Assembly: GCF_021602025.1 (NCBI RefSeq)
Contig: NZ_BQHW01000016.1
Coordinates: 1 to 64,000 of the forward strand
Source: Pseudomonas ceruminis
GTDB lineage: Bacteria; Pseudomonadota; Gammaproteobacteria; Pseudomonadales; Pseudomonadaceae
Reading direction: 5' to 3'
DNA: 64,000 nt
Shown: in pieces, positions 36,335 to 45,423 of the stretch
Numbering within the stretch: position 1 is the stretch's first letter
How the letters are laid out: each line of letters starts with the position of its first letter
Notes under the pieces: model-generated
Seen by the model: the letters and a program-made list of their open reading frames with translations, nothing else
Databases searched by the model: none
Told to the model about the DNA's origin: nothing
Made by a program: the position numbers and the translations under genes

Positions 36335-37963
36335 ATGCCCCCACTGCGCCTTGCCAAACACCTGCTCAGTGCCTGCACCCTGGCCCTGGCCGTCGCCGGC
36401 TGCTCGCCCTCCGGCGAAGATGCCAACCGCAACACCTTGAATATCGCCTTTTGGGGCGACAACACCACCCTGGTCAGCGTTGACCCGTTCCAAGTGTATT
36501 GGCTGGAGCACCGTGTGCTGCTGCGCAATGTCGTCGAGTCGCTCACCGACCAGGACCCGGACAGCGGCCGCATCATCCCCTGGCTGGCAAAACGCTGGGA
36601 AGTCAGTGATGACGCCCTGAGCTATACCTTCCACCTGCGCCAGGACGTCACCTTCAGCAACGGCGAGCGCTTCGACGCCGAGGCGGTGAAGACAGCCTTC
36701 GACAGCAACAAGGCATTCGCCGCGCAACTGCCCGCCACGTTCGGCGCCACCTACCTGGCCGGTTACGACCATGCCGAAGTGCTCGACCCGTTCACGGTAC
36801 GCCTGGTGCTGTCGCGGCCCAATGCCGGCTTCCTCCAGGCGACTTCCACCACTAACCTGGCAGTGCTCGCCCCGGCCTCGTACACCCTCTCTGCCAAGGA
36901 GCGATCGCTGGGCAAGATCATCGGTACCGGCCCCTTCGTGCTCGAGCACTACACGCCCGAAGTCGGTGCACACTTGGTAAAACGCGCGGACTACGCCTGG
37001 CCTTCGGCCAACATGAAAAACCAGGGCGCGGCGCACCTGGACGCGGTGAATATCAGCTACATTCCGGAAGAGAGTGTGCGCAACGGCCTGTTCCTGCAGG
37101 GCAAGGCCGATATCCTGTGGCCGCGCAACCCGTTCTCCGAAGTCGACCTCAAATTGTTCCAGGCCAAGGGCGCGACAATCCAGAGCCGCTCGCTGCCAGG
37201 CCCTGCGCTGAACCTTTACCCCAACACCCGCAATGACCGCCTGCTCGCCGATCGCCAGCTACGCCAGGCCCTGCAAAAGGCCATCGACCGCACCAGCTAT
37301 GCCCACACTGTTTACAACGCGCAGTTCCCGGTGGTGAGCGGTGTCTATGACGTGACCACCCCGTACTTCAAGGCCCAGGGCGACAAGCTCAGCTACGATC
37401 CGCAAGGCGCAGAACGCCTGTTGGATGCCGCAGGCTGGAACAAGGGCGACGACGGCTATCGCCACAAGGACGGTAAGCGCCTGACCCTGCGCTACAACCT
37501 CACCCCGACCGAAAGCGCCGGCGATGTGCTGATCCAGGACCAACTGCGCAAGGTTGGCATCGACCTCAAGCTCAACGTCCTGACCCGCGCCGAGTGGGTG
37601 GCCGGCAATGCTTCAGGCAATTACGACCTGACCTCTACCTACATGACCCGGGCCGACCCGATCATCCTGCAGACCATCCTCGACCCGCGCGCCGCCAACA
37701 GCACCACACTGGCCACCAATACCTACGAGCCCCAGACCCTGAGCAAGGCCCAGGCACTGTTCGACAGCGGCATCACCGCCACCGGTGATGCGCAGCGGGC
37801 CCAGGCTTACGGGCAACTGCAGGACCTGCTGGTGGATGAAGCGTCGGCCTTCCCACTGTACGAGCGGGTTTGGCAGGCGGCCACCGCGCCGCGGGTCAAG
37901 GGCTTCCGCTGGACCGCCGAAGGCTTCGCACTGCTCGGCGACATCGAGGTCGGCCAGCCATGA
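36335..37963 (+). CDS. ABC importer substrate-binding lipoprotein (peptide/opine type)
   Basis: The protein has 542 residues. The lipoprotein signal is LAVAGC (Cys23), and the body has the family-5 solute-binding pattern (LRQDVTFSNGERFDAEAVKT, GTGPFVLEHY, RQALQKAIDR). Such proteins bind peptides, opines, nickel chelates or glutathione in the periplasm. Strikingly, after the lipid-bearing Cys the mature chain has no further Cys and only two Met in about 520 residues, which fits expression under sulfur shortage. The start at 36335 has GAAGGAA upstream. Its stop overlaps the next start (ATGA). Confidence 0.85.
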   Translation: MPPLRLAKHLLSACTLALAVAGCSPSGEDANRNTLNIAFWGDNTTLVSVDPFQVYWLEHRVLLRNVVESLTDQDPDSGRIIPWLAKRWEVSDDALSYTFHLRQDVTFSNGERFDAEAVKTAFDSNKAFAAQLPATFGATYLAGYDHAEVLDPFTVRLVLSRPNAGFLQATSTTNLAVLAPASYTLSAKERSLGKIIGTGPFVLEHYTPEVGAHLVKRADYAWPSANMKNQGAAHLDAVNISYIPEESVRNGLFLQGKADILWPRNPFSEVDLKLFQAKGATIQSRSLPGPALNLYPNTRNDRLLADRQLRQALQKAIDRTSYAHTVYNAQFPVVSGVYDVTTPYFKAQGDKLSYDPQGAERLLDAAGWNKGDDGYRHKDGKRLTLRYNLTPTESAGDVLIQDQLRKVGIDLKLNVLTRAEWVAGNASGNYDLTSTYMTRADPIILQTILDPRAANSTTLATNTYEPQTLSKAQALFDSGITATGDAQRAQAYGQLQDLLVDEASAFPLYERVWQAATAPRVKGFRWTAEGFALLGDIEVGQP

Positions 37964-38916
37964 ACCGCTACCTGATCGGCCGCATCGGTCAGGCGCTGTT
38001 GGTGTTATGGGGCGCCTATACCATCACCTATCTCATCCTGTACCTGCTGCCAGGCGACACCCTGGCAATCATGCTCAGTGCCTCCGGGATGGAAGTCGAC
38101 GGCCTGTCCGCCGACGACCTGGCCAAGGCGCGCGCCTACTACGGCTTGGACAAGAGCATGCTCGAGCAGTATTTCGACCTGCTCTGGCGAGCGCTGCAGG
38201 GCGACCTGGGCCAGTCGCTGTCGCTCAACCGGCCGGTGACCGAGTTGCTGGCCGAGCGTTTGCCGCAAACCCTGGCGCTGGCCGGGCTGGCCATCGCCCT
38301 GTCGCTGCTGGGCGGTGTCGGCCTGGCCTACCTGACCGCCTACCTGCAATGGCGTCCGCTGAAAGTGGCACTGGCGCGCCTGCCGTCACTGGGGTTTTCG
38401 GTGCCGGTGTTCTGGATGGGCCTGTTGCTGATCCAGGTGTTCGCCTTCGGCCTGGGCTGGTTCCCCGCCACCGGCAGCCAAGGCCTGGCCAGCCTGGTGC
38501 TGCCGGCTGTGACCTTGGCCATCCCCAGCGCGGCGGTGTACGCCCAGGTGCTGCAGCGAGGTTTCCAAGGCGTCTGGCAGGAGCCCTACATTATTACCGC
38601 CTTCGCCAAAGGGTTGAGCCGGGCCCAGGTACAGGCCCGCCATGGCCTGCGCAACGCCGCGCTGCCCATCCTCACATTGGTCGGGCTGCAGGTGGGCAAT
38701 ACAGTGTCGGGGGCGGTGCTGGTCGAAACTATCTTCTCGCGCAATGGCGTCGGCCGTTTGGCCCAGGAAGCCGTACTGCGCCAGGACATCCCGGTGGTGC
38801 TGGCGATCGTCACGGTATCGGCGGCCGCCTTCGTGCTGGTCAACCTGATCGTCGACCTGCTCTACCCCTACCTTGACCCACGCATCAACCACGCCGCGAA
38901 GGTGACCCGAGCATGA
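37960..38916 (+). CDS. ABC importer permease, DppB type
   Basis: The protein has 318 residues and six membrane helices. The N-terminus, MNRYLIGRIGQALLVLWGAYTITY, is typical of DppB/OppB. The ATPase-contact loop is EPYIITAFAKGLSRAQVQARHGLRNA (EAA motif), at about residues 207-232. It overlaps the binding protein gene by four bases and the second permease gene by four bases. It forms the membrane channel with that second permease. Confidence 0.88.
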   Translation: MNRYLIGRIGQALLVLWGAYTITYLILYLLPGDTLAIMLSASGMEVDGLSADDLAKARAYYGLDKSMLEQYFDLLWRALQGDLGQSLSLNRPVTELLAERLPQTLALAGLAIALSLLGGVGLAYLTAYLQWRPLKVALARLPSLGFSVPVFWMGLLLIQVFAFGLGWFPATGSQGLASLVLPAVTLAIPSAAVYAQVLQRGFQGVWQEPYIITAFAKGLSRAQVQARHGLRNAALPILTLVGLQVGNTVSGAVLVETIFSRNGVGRLAQEAVLRQDIPVVLAIVTVSAAAFVLVNLIVDLLYPYLDPRINHAAKVTRA

Positions 38917-39803
38917 CCATCGCTACCCGCCTGCAGCTTACCCCGCCCGCCCCGGCCACCTGGAAACGCCGCAGTCGCCTGCAGCGCGTCGGCCAGGCGC
39001 TGGCGCCACTGTTGCGCCGCCCAGGGTTCAGCCTGGCATTGCTGGTGGTGGGCTTCGCCCTGGCCGCCGCGCTGGTACCGCACTGGCTGACCAGCTTCGA
39101 CCCTTACGCTACCTCCCCGACTGACAAGCTCAGCGCACCCAACGGCCTGCACTGGTTCGGCACCGACGAACTGGGCCGTGACCTGTTCACCCGCGTGGTG
39201 TATGGCGCCAGGCTTTCCGTGCTGGCGGCCTTGCTGGCAGTGGCCATCGCGCTGGCCGGTGGCCTCGGCCTGGGCGTACTGGCCGGCTTTGCCGGTGGGC
39301 GAATCGACGCCGTGATCATGCGCCTGATCGACGTCATGCTGGCGCTGCCGGGCCTGCTACTGGCGCTGGCAATCGTCACGGCCATCGGTTTCGGCACGGT
39401 GCCGGTGGCGATCGCCGTGGGCGTGGGCATCATCCCGGGCTTTGCCCGCACCACCCGCGCCGAAGTGCTGCGGGTCAAGACGCTGCCTTATGTCGAGGCC
39501 GCGCGGTTAGGCGGCGCCAGTTGGAGCCGCACGTTGCTGCGGCACATTCTGCCCAATGCCTGGGGGCCGGTGGCGGTGCTTGCCACGCTGGACTTCGGTG
39601 CCGCCATCCTGGCCACTGCCGGGCTGAGTTTTCTAGGTTTCGGCGCCGCCCCGCCCGCCGCCGAATGGGGCACGCTGATCGCCAACGGCCGGCACTTCCT
39701 GATCACCGCTCCCTGGGTATCGCTGTTGCCCGGCCTGTTCGTGGTCGCCGTGGTGTTCAGCCTCAACCACCTTGCCCGCACCTTCGAGGAGAACGCACGA
39801 TGA
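38913..39803 (+). CDS. ABC importer permease, DppC type
   Basis: The protein has 296 residues with a long cytoplasmic N-terminus, the DppC signature HWFGTDELGRDLFTRVVYGARLS, and the EAA loop LPYVEAARLGGASWSRTLLRHILPN. It pairs with the DppB-type permease. Start and stop overlap the neighbouring genes (ATGA at both ends), so all import components are made in a coupled manner. Confidence 0.88.
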   Translation: MTIATRLQLTPPAPATWKRRSRLQRVGQALAPLLRRPGFSLALLVVGFALAAALVPHWLTSFDPYATSPTDKLSAPNGLHWFGTDELGRDLFTRVVYGARLSVLAALLAVAIALAGGLGLGVLAGFAGGRIDAVIMRLIDVMLALPGLLLALAIVTAIGFGTVPVAIAVGVGIIPGFARTTRAEVLRVKTLPYVEAARLGGASWSRTLLRHILPNAWGPVAVLATLDFGAAILATAGLSFLGFGAAPPAAEWGTLIANGRHFLITAPWVSLLPGLFVVAVVFSLNHLARTFEENAR

Positions 39804-41449
39804 CCGGCCAGCCCTTGATCGCAGTACGCGAACTCAGCGTCAGTTACCACGCCGGTGGCCAGGCCACCCAGGCCGTCAACGCCCTCTCGTTCACCCTGCA
39901 CCAGGGCGAAACCGTGGCCATCGTAGGCGAGTCCGGCTCGGGCAAGTCGACCCTGGCCAATGCACTGCTCGGCCTGTTGCCGGGCAGCGCGCGCATCGAC
40001 AAGGGCCGGCTGTGGGTCGAGGGTATCGACATGGCACGCGCCAGCGAACGGCAGAAACGGCAACTGCGCGGTCGCACCATTGGCCTGGTGCCGCAGGACC
40101 CGATGGTCAGCCTCAACCCGACGCTGCGCATCGGCCAGCAGATTGCCGAAGCCCTCACACTCACCCAAGGCAGGCGCTACCCCGGTGTCGACGCCGATGT
40201 GCTGCAGTTGCTCACCCAGGTTGGCTTGGACAACCCGGCCCTGCGCGCCCGCCAATACCCCCACGAGCTGTCCGGTGGCATGCGTCAGCGGGTCCTGATC
40301 GCCATTGCCCTGGCCGGTAACCCGCGGTTGATCATTGCCGACGAGCCCACCAGCGCGCTGGACGTGACGGTGCAACGCAAAATCCTCGATCACCTGCAGC
40401 AACTGGTGGCCGAGCGCGGCATTACGCTACTGATCATCACCCACGACCTGGCCATGGCCACCGAGCGGGCCGACCGTCTGCTGGTCATGAAGCAAGGCGA
40501 ACTGGTCGAGCAAGGGCCACCACGGCGCATCGTCGAAGCTGCCCGCCACCCTTACACCCGCGCCTTGCTCGCCGCCGCACCGGCATTTGCGACGCGGCGT
40601 CGACCGCGTCCGGCAACGCCCGGCACCGGGCCGATCCTGAGCCTGGAGCGAGTCGGCAAGCGTTTCGAACTGCCAAGGCTCAACGGCCAGAACCAGCAGT
40701 TTGTCGCCCTGCACGACCTCAGCCTGCAGGTGCACCCCGGGCAGACGCTGGCCATTGTCGGCGAGTCTGGCTCGGGCAAGAGCACCACCCTGCGTATCGC
40801 CCTGGGCCTGGAAACCCCCAGCCAGGGGCGGGTGTTGTTCGCCCAGCAGGATGTCACGGGCTTGGGTTGGCAGGCGTTCCGTCCGCTGCGCCGGCGCATG
40901 CAACTGGTACAGCAGAACCCGTTCGCGGCACTTGACCCGCGCTTCACCGTGTTCGACAGCATCGTTGAGCCGCTGGTGTCCTTCGGCTTGCTCAAGGGGC
41001 CTGCGCTCGAGCAGGCAGCCCGGTCGCTGATCGAGCGGGTGCAATTGCCGGTCAGCTACCTCGACCGGCTGCCACGCGAGCTCTCCGGCGGCCAGCGGCA
41101 ACGGGTGGCCATCGCCCGGGCACTGGCATTGCAACCTGACCTGTTGCTGCTGGACGAGCCGGTCAGCGCGCTGGATGTGTCGGTACAGGCGCAGATTCTG
41201 CAACTGCTCGATGAACTGCAACGCGAACTCGGTATCGCCTATGTCCTGGTGTCCCATGACTTGGCCGTAGTGGCCAGCATGGCCGACCATGTGGTGGTGT
41301 TGCAGCACGGCAAGGTCGTCGAACAGGGAACGGTGGAGCACGTGTTCGAGCACCCGCAAAGCACCTACACAAGGGCGCTTATCGGGGCGATTCCGGGTTA
41401 TCGCGCACCCGCGACACCCACCTTAAAACTTGCCAATCTCGCATATTGA
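39800..41449 (+). CDS. ABC importer ATPase, two fused nucleotide-binding domains
   Basis: The protein has 549 residues and is a DppD-DppF type fusion. Domain 1 (about 8-255) has Walker A GESGSGKST, signature LSGGMRQR and Walker B LIIADEPTSALD; domain 2 (about 275-535) has GESGSGKST, LSGGQRQR and LLLLDEPVSALD. Each domain ends in the oligopeptide-transporter tail (RHPYTRALL, QSTYTRALIGAIP). It powers the importer encoded upstream. It contains no Cys. It is the last gene of the operon, with the A+T-rich promoter region of the LLM monooxygenase behind it. Confidence 0.9.
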   Translation: MTGQPLIAVRELSVSYHAGGQATQAVNALSFTLHQGETVAIVGESGSGKSTLANALLGLLPGSARIDKGRLWVEGIDMARASERQKRQLRGRTIGLVPQDPMVSLNPTLRIGQQIAEALTLTQGRRYPGVDADVLQLLTQVGLDNPALRARQYPHELSGGMRQRVLIAIALAGNPRLIIADEPTSALDVTVQRKILDHLQQLVAERGITLLIITHDLAMATERADRLLVMKQGELVEQGPPRRIVEAARHPYTRALLAAAPAFATRRRPRPATPGTGPILSLERVGKRFELPRLNGQNQQFVALHDLSLQVHPGQTLAIVGESGSGKSTTLRIALGLETPSQGRVLFAQQDVTGLGWQAFRPLRRRMQLVQQNPFAALDPRFTVFDSIVEPLVSFGLLKGPALEQAARSLIERVQLPVSYLDRLPRELSGGQRQRVAIARALALQPDLLLLDEPVSALDVSVQAQILQLLDELQRELGIAYVLVSHDLAVVASMADHVVVLQHGKVVEQGTVEHVFEHPQSTYTRALIGAIPGYRAPATPTLKLANLAY

Positions 41450-41475
41450 ATAAGTTTTATTATTTTCTTTTTACA

Positions 41476-41510
41476 TAATTAGCTTAGAACCACAAAGCCT
41501 TTCACAACGC
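41476..41510 (+). promoter_or_regulatory. 35-bp conserved upstream element, copy 2
   Basis: Starts TAATTAGCTTAGAACC and continues CACAAAGCCTTTCACAACGC, differing at only five positions from 34075-34109. It lies 150-184 bases before the SsuD-like gene and just after an A+T-rich stretch (41446-41475). The shared element suggests both operons answer to one activator. Confidence 0.65.
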
Positions 41511-41551
41511 CGCCTGCTACAGGCTAATGTCTGCTTATCAAGACCGACCCC

Positions 41552-41591
41552 AAGCCTGGCGGAGGCCGTCTACCACGACCACGCCAGGCTT
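41552..41591 (+). repeat. Inverted repeat in the leader of the SsuD-like gene
   Basis: AAGCCTGGC at 41552-41560 and GCCAGGCTT at 41583-41591 form a perfect 9-bp stem with a 22-base loop. There is no T-run. It lies between the conserved promoter element and the gene, so it would be in the transcript leader if the promoter call is right. Confidence 0.4.
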
Positions 41592-41659
41592 CCCCGCTGC
41601 CATTGTGCACACGCCTGCTGTGGTCTGAATCGCCCATTCACCACACAGGAGCTTCACCT

Positions 41660-42766
41660 ATGAGCCTCGAATTCATCGGCCTCATTGGCCCCCAGGAAGG
41701 CAGCGAATCACAGGCCCCCCGTGGCCCGGTGGTCGACCTGGAGTTCATCAAGGCATTCTCCCAGGCACAGGAATACGGCGGCTTCGACAAGGCGTTGCTG
41801 GCCGTCAATACCAGCGCACCCGATTCGCTGATCCTGGCCACCTATGTCGCGGCGATCACCGAGCGCATCGGCTTGCTGGTAGCGCACCGCCCTGGGTTCC
41901 AGGCGCCCACATTCGCTGCACGTCAGTTCGCCACACTCGATCAACTCAGCCGTGGCCGCGCCTCTATCAACGTGATCACCGGCGGTGACAGCGGCGACCT
42001 GCAGCGCGACGGCGACTTCCTCGACAAGGATGCCCGCTATGCCCGCACCGATGAATACCTGCAGGTGCTGCGCGACACCTGGACGCGTCACGAGCCGTTC
42101 GACCACCAGGGCGAGCATTATCGGGTCGAAGACAACCTGACGCTGGTCAAACCCGTGCAGCAACCGCATCCACCGATCTACTTCTCAGGCGCTTCCGACG
42201 CCGCTGTCGAGGTCGCGGCCAAGCATGCCGACGTCTACATGATGTGGGGCGAGCCGCTGGAGCAGGTGCGCGAGCGTATCGCCAAAGTACGCAAGGCCGC
42301 CGCCCGTTATGGCCGGGAACAACACATTCGCTTCAGCCTGTCGCTGCGCCCAATCCTCGGCGCCACCGAGGCAGAGGCCTGGGCACGGGCCGAGCGTATT
42401 CTCGCCGATGCCCAGCAGCGTATCGGCATTCGCCAGGGCAACCGCCGCGAGAAGAACTTCGGCAAGAGCAACGCCGGCTCCGAACGCCTGGTGGCCCTGG
42501 CCAACCAACGCAAGGTGCATGACACCAGGCTGTGGACCGAAATCGCCGCGCTGGGCGGTGGGGCCGGCAACTCGACCTCGCTGGTGGGGACTGCAGACCA
42601 GGTGGCGGAGGCGACCCTGGCGTATTACCAACTGGGGGTGACGACCTTCCTGTTCCGTGGTTTCGATCAACTGCGCGATGCGGTGGAATATGGGCAGGAG
42701 CTGATCCCCCGCATTCGCACGCTGGTTGAGCAACAAGAAGCTGGGCGTACGGCGCGCACGGCCTAG
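41660..42766 (+). CDS. LLM-class FMNH2-dependent monooxygenase, alkanesulfonate (SsuD) type
   Basis: The protein has 368 residues. LLVAHRPGFQAPTFAARQFATLDQLSRGR and INVITGGD match the SsuD/MsuD/SfnG group of bacterial luciferase-like monooxygenases, which cut C-S bonds of sulfonates or sulfones with FMNH2 and oxygen. It has no Cys at all and only three Met. The start at 41660 has AGGAG nine bases upstream. The required flavin reductase is not encoded nearby. The exact sulfonate is unknown. Confidence 0.85.
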   Translation: MSLEFIGLIGPQEGSESQAPRGPVVDLEFIKAFSQAQEYGGFDKALLAVNTSAPDSLILATYVAAITERIGLLVAHRPGFQAPTFAARQFATLDQLSRGRASINVITGGDSGDLQRDGDFLDKDARYARTDEYLQVLRDTWTRHEPFDHQGEHYRVEDNLTLVKPVQQPHPPIYFSGASDAAVEVAAKHADVYMMWGEPLEQVRERIAKVRKAAARYGREQHIRFSLSLRPILGATEAEAWARAERILADAQQRIGIRQGNRREKNFGKSNAGSERLVALANQRKVHDTRLWTEIAALGGGAGNSTSLVGTADQVAEATLAYYQLGVTTFLFRGFDQLRDAVEYGQELIPRIRTLVEQQEAGRTARTA

Positions 42767-42914
42767 ATTCAGCAGGGCTGTACCAACCTTAGGTGGGTCG
42801 CGCCGCACCCACAGGTAATCCACTGGCACAGCCCCCATCGCCAACGCCACCTCTGCCGCCAGCCCATTCACGGGCTTGGCGCCTGAACCCCTGCGCGCCG
42901 TTTACGAGGACATG

Positions 42915-45392
42915 ATGTCAAAAGCCCCTTTCATCGCCCTGCCCCTGGTCTGCCTGCTTGCCCCACTGGCCAACGCCGAACCCACCACCGACGACGACCC
43001 GCGCCTGGGCACTGTCACGGTGATCTCCACTGGCCTGCGCGGCAACCAACGCACGGTTGCCGACAGCCCCGCCCCCATCGACGTGCTCAGCAGCGAGCAA
43101 CTGCTGCGCACTGGGCGAGCCGAGCTGTCGGAGGCCATTTCCAAACTGTTGCCGTCATTCAATTTCGGCACCAACATCGCCGGTTTCCAGTCCGGTGTAC
43201 GGCCACTGAGCAACCGTGGCCTCGGGCCGGCCTACACCCTGGTACTGGTCAACGGCAAGCGCCGCCACAACAGCGCCGTGCCGGCCAGCGGCTCGACCGA
43301 CAACAGCGGCGCCAATGCCGTGGACATCGACATGATCCCGGTCAGCGCGGTGTCGCACATCGAAGTGCTCAAGGACAGCGCGGCGGCCCAGTACGGCTCG
43401 GACGCCGTAGCCGGGGTGATCAATATCATCCTCAAGAACGCCAGCAGCGGTGGCCATTACGAGAGCAGTTACGGCCAGCTGTACAGCGGCCAAGGCAACA
43501 CCACCAAGCTGGCCGGCGACCAGGGTTTTACCCTGGGCGACGGCGGTTTCCTGCACCTCTCGGGCGAGGCGCGCAAACGCGGCACGGCCAACTGGATCGA
43601 CAAAGCCGCGCCGGACTACCGCGCCTACTTCGAGGACGACCGCCAGGCAGCCTGGGACCATCGCGCCGTGAAGAACGGTGACCCCGACCTGCGTGCCTTC
43701 AACCTCGGCTACAACGCCGAGTTGCCGCTCGATGACGACCTCAAGCTGTACTCGTTCGCCACCTATGCCGAACGCAAGCTGGAGGCCTACAACAACTACC
43801 GGCTGCCCAACAGCAACGCATCGATCCCCGAACTGTTCCCCGACGGCTATTTCCCCTTGAACAACATCAAGGACACTGACTACCAGTGGCTGCTGGGCGC
43901 CAAAGGCGTGGCGGGCGCCTGGGACTGGGACCTGTCCACCACCTACGGGCGCAACAAGAACCAGCAGTCCAGCGACCTGACCCTCAACCCGACCTACGGC
44001 CCCGCTTCACCCACCTCGTTCAACGACCTGGCGACCCTGCAGTTCGACCAATGGGTGAACAACTTCGACATTACCCGCGCCTTCGACGGGTTGTTCGGCC
44101 TGGCGGTGCCCACCCGTGTATCGGCGGGCCTGGAGCATCGCTGGGAGCGTTTTCGCACCTTCGCCGGTGACCCGATCGCCTACAGCGTCGGCCCTTACAC
44201 CTACCCTGCCACCCTGGCCGACGGCCGCCCCAACCCGCTGTATGCGCTGGCCAACGGCCAGACCGCGGTTGGCGCCCAGGCGGCGTTGACCATTCGCCCG
44301 GAAGACGAGGCCGATGTAAAGCGCAACAACTACGCCGCCTATGCAGACCTTGGCCTTGACCTGACACCGCGTTGGTACCTGGGTGCCGCGGCGCGCCTGG
44401 AACACTACGACGATGACTCCGGCAACACCGCCAGCTTCAAGCTCAACTCGCGTTATGCACTGACAGACACCGTGGCCGTGCGCGGCACCCTGGGCAGTGG
44501 GTTCCGCGCGCCATCGCTGACCCAGAGCGGCTATACCGTCAGCGACAACCGCACCGCACTGGACGCCAACGGCAACGTGGTGCCCGCCCTGCGCCGCACC
44601 GTGGCCCCAGGCAGCGCAGCAGCGTTGGCCTTTGGCGGAGACAAGCTCGACCCGGAAAAATCGCGCAACGCCGGCCTGGGCCTGACCTGGCAACCGGCAC
44701 GGCGCACCAGCGTCACCCTGGATGCCTATCTGATCGACATCGACGACCGCATCCTGCTCAGCGAAAACCTTTACGACCGCCAGAACGGCGCCGGCGCCAT
44801 TGGCGACATCCTCCAATCCCTGGGCCTGGCCCGCACCACCTGGATCAACTACTACACCAACGCCTTCGATACCCGTACCCGCGGCCTCGACCTGGTGGCC
44901 GACCACACCAGCGAGTTCGGCGGCTGGGGCGATGTGCGCTGGACACTGGGGTTCAACTGGAACAAGACCACAGTGCGTGGCGCGCGGGACACGCCGCAAG
45001 CGCTGACGGCTGCCGGTATCGACGTGGTCGGCCATGGCCGCCAAGGCGACCTGGTGGCGGCCTCGCCGAAGACCAAATGGGTGCTGGGCAGCCAATGGTT
45101 GCTCGGCAACTTCACGGCCACCCTGCAAGCCACCCGCTACGGCAAGGTCGAGACCTGGCAGCAGAACCCTGCCCAGGACCGCAGTTTCGGCGCCAAATGG
45201 ATTACTGACCTGGACCTCTCCTACCTGCTGCTCGACAGCCTGACGGTGAGCGTGGGCGGCACCAACCTCTTCGATGTGCGGCCGGACAAGCATGGGGTGT
45301 ACAACGCCAACGGCAACCAGGCAGCGTATGGCAACCCGCCGTTTCACCCCGGGGGTGGGTACTGGTACACAAAACTGGCGTATGACTTCTGA
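42915..45392 (+). CDS. TonB-dependent outer-membrane receptor
   Basis: The protein has 825 residues with a signal peptide ending ANA-EP. The plug domain follows (about 50-165; VSAVSHIEVLKDSAAAQYGSDAVAGVINI), then a 22-strand type barrel ending WYTKLAYDF with the terminal Phe. It should take up a ligand at the cost of the proton motive force through TonB. After signal removal, the roughly 800-residue mature chain has one Met and no Cys by my reading. Lying between two LLM monooxygenase genes, it probably imports a sulfur compound. ATG 42915 has AGGA four bases upstream; the ATG at 42912 is less well placed. Confidence 0.88.
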   Translation: MSKAPFIALPLVCLLAPLANAEPTTDDDPRLGTVTVISTGLRGNQRTVADSPAPIDVLSSEQLLRTGRAELSEAISKLLPSFNFGTNIAGFQSGVRPLSNRGLGPAYTLVLVNGKRRHNSAVPASGSTDNSGANAVDIDMIPVSAVSHIEVLKDSAAAQYGSDAVAGVINIILKNASSGGHYESSYGQLYSGQGNTTKLAGDQGFTLGDGGFLHLSGEARKRGTANWIDKAAPDYRAYFEDDRQAAWDHRAVKNGDPDLRAFNLGYNAELPLDDDLKLYSFATYAERKLEAYNNYRLPNSNASIPELFPDGYFPLNNIKDTDYQWLLGAKGVAGAWDWDLSTTYGRNKNQQSSDLTLNPTYGPASPTSFNDLATLQFDQWVNNFDITRAFDGLFGLAVPTRVSAGLEHRWERFRTFAGDPIAYSVGPYTYPATLADGRPNPLYALANGQTAVGAQAALTIRPEDEADVKRNNYAAYADLGLDLTPRWYLGAAARLEHYDDDSGNTASFKLNSRYALTDTVAVRGTLGSGFRAPSLTQSGYTVSDNRTALDANGNVVPALRRTVAPGSAAALAFGGDKLDPEKSRNAGLGLTWQPARRTSVTLDAYLIDIDDRILLSENLYDRQNGAGAIGDILQSLGLARTTWINYYTNAFDTRTRGLDLVADHTSEFGGWGDVRWTLGFNWNKTTVRGARDTPQALTAAGIDVVGHGRQGDLVAASPKTKWVLGSQWLLGNFTATLQATRYGKVETWQQNPAQDRSFGAKWITDLDLSYLLLDSLTVSVGGTNLFDVRPDKHGVYNANGNQAAYGNPPFHPGGGYWYTKLAYDF

Positions 45393-45393
45393 C

Positions 45394-45423
45394 CGGCAAT
45401 GGGCCGCGCCGCGGCCCTTGCCG
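45394..45423. terminator. Bidirectional hairpin between convergent receptor and LLM genes
   Basis: CGGCAA-T-GGGCCGC, a GCC loop, then GCGGCCC-TTGCCG: a 13-bp stem with one bulge, filling the gap between the two convergent stop codons. T-runs are short, but position and symmetry support a shared terminator. Confidence 0.65.
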
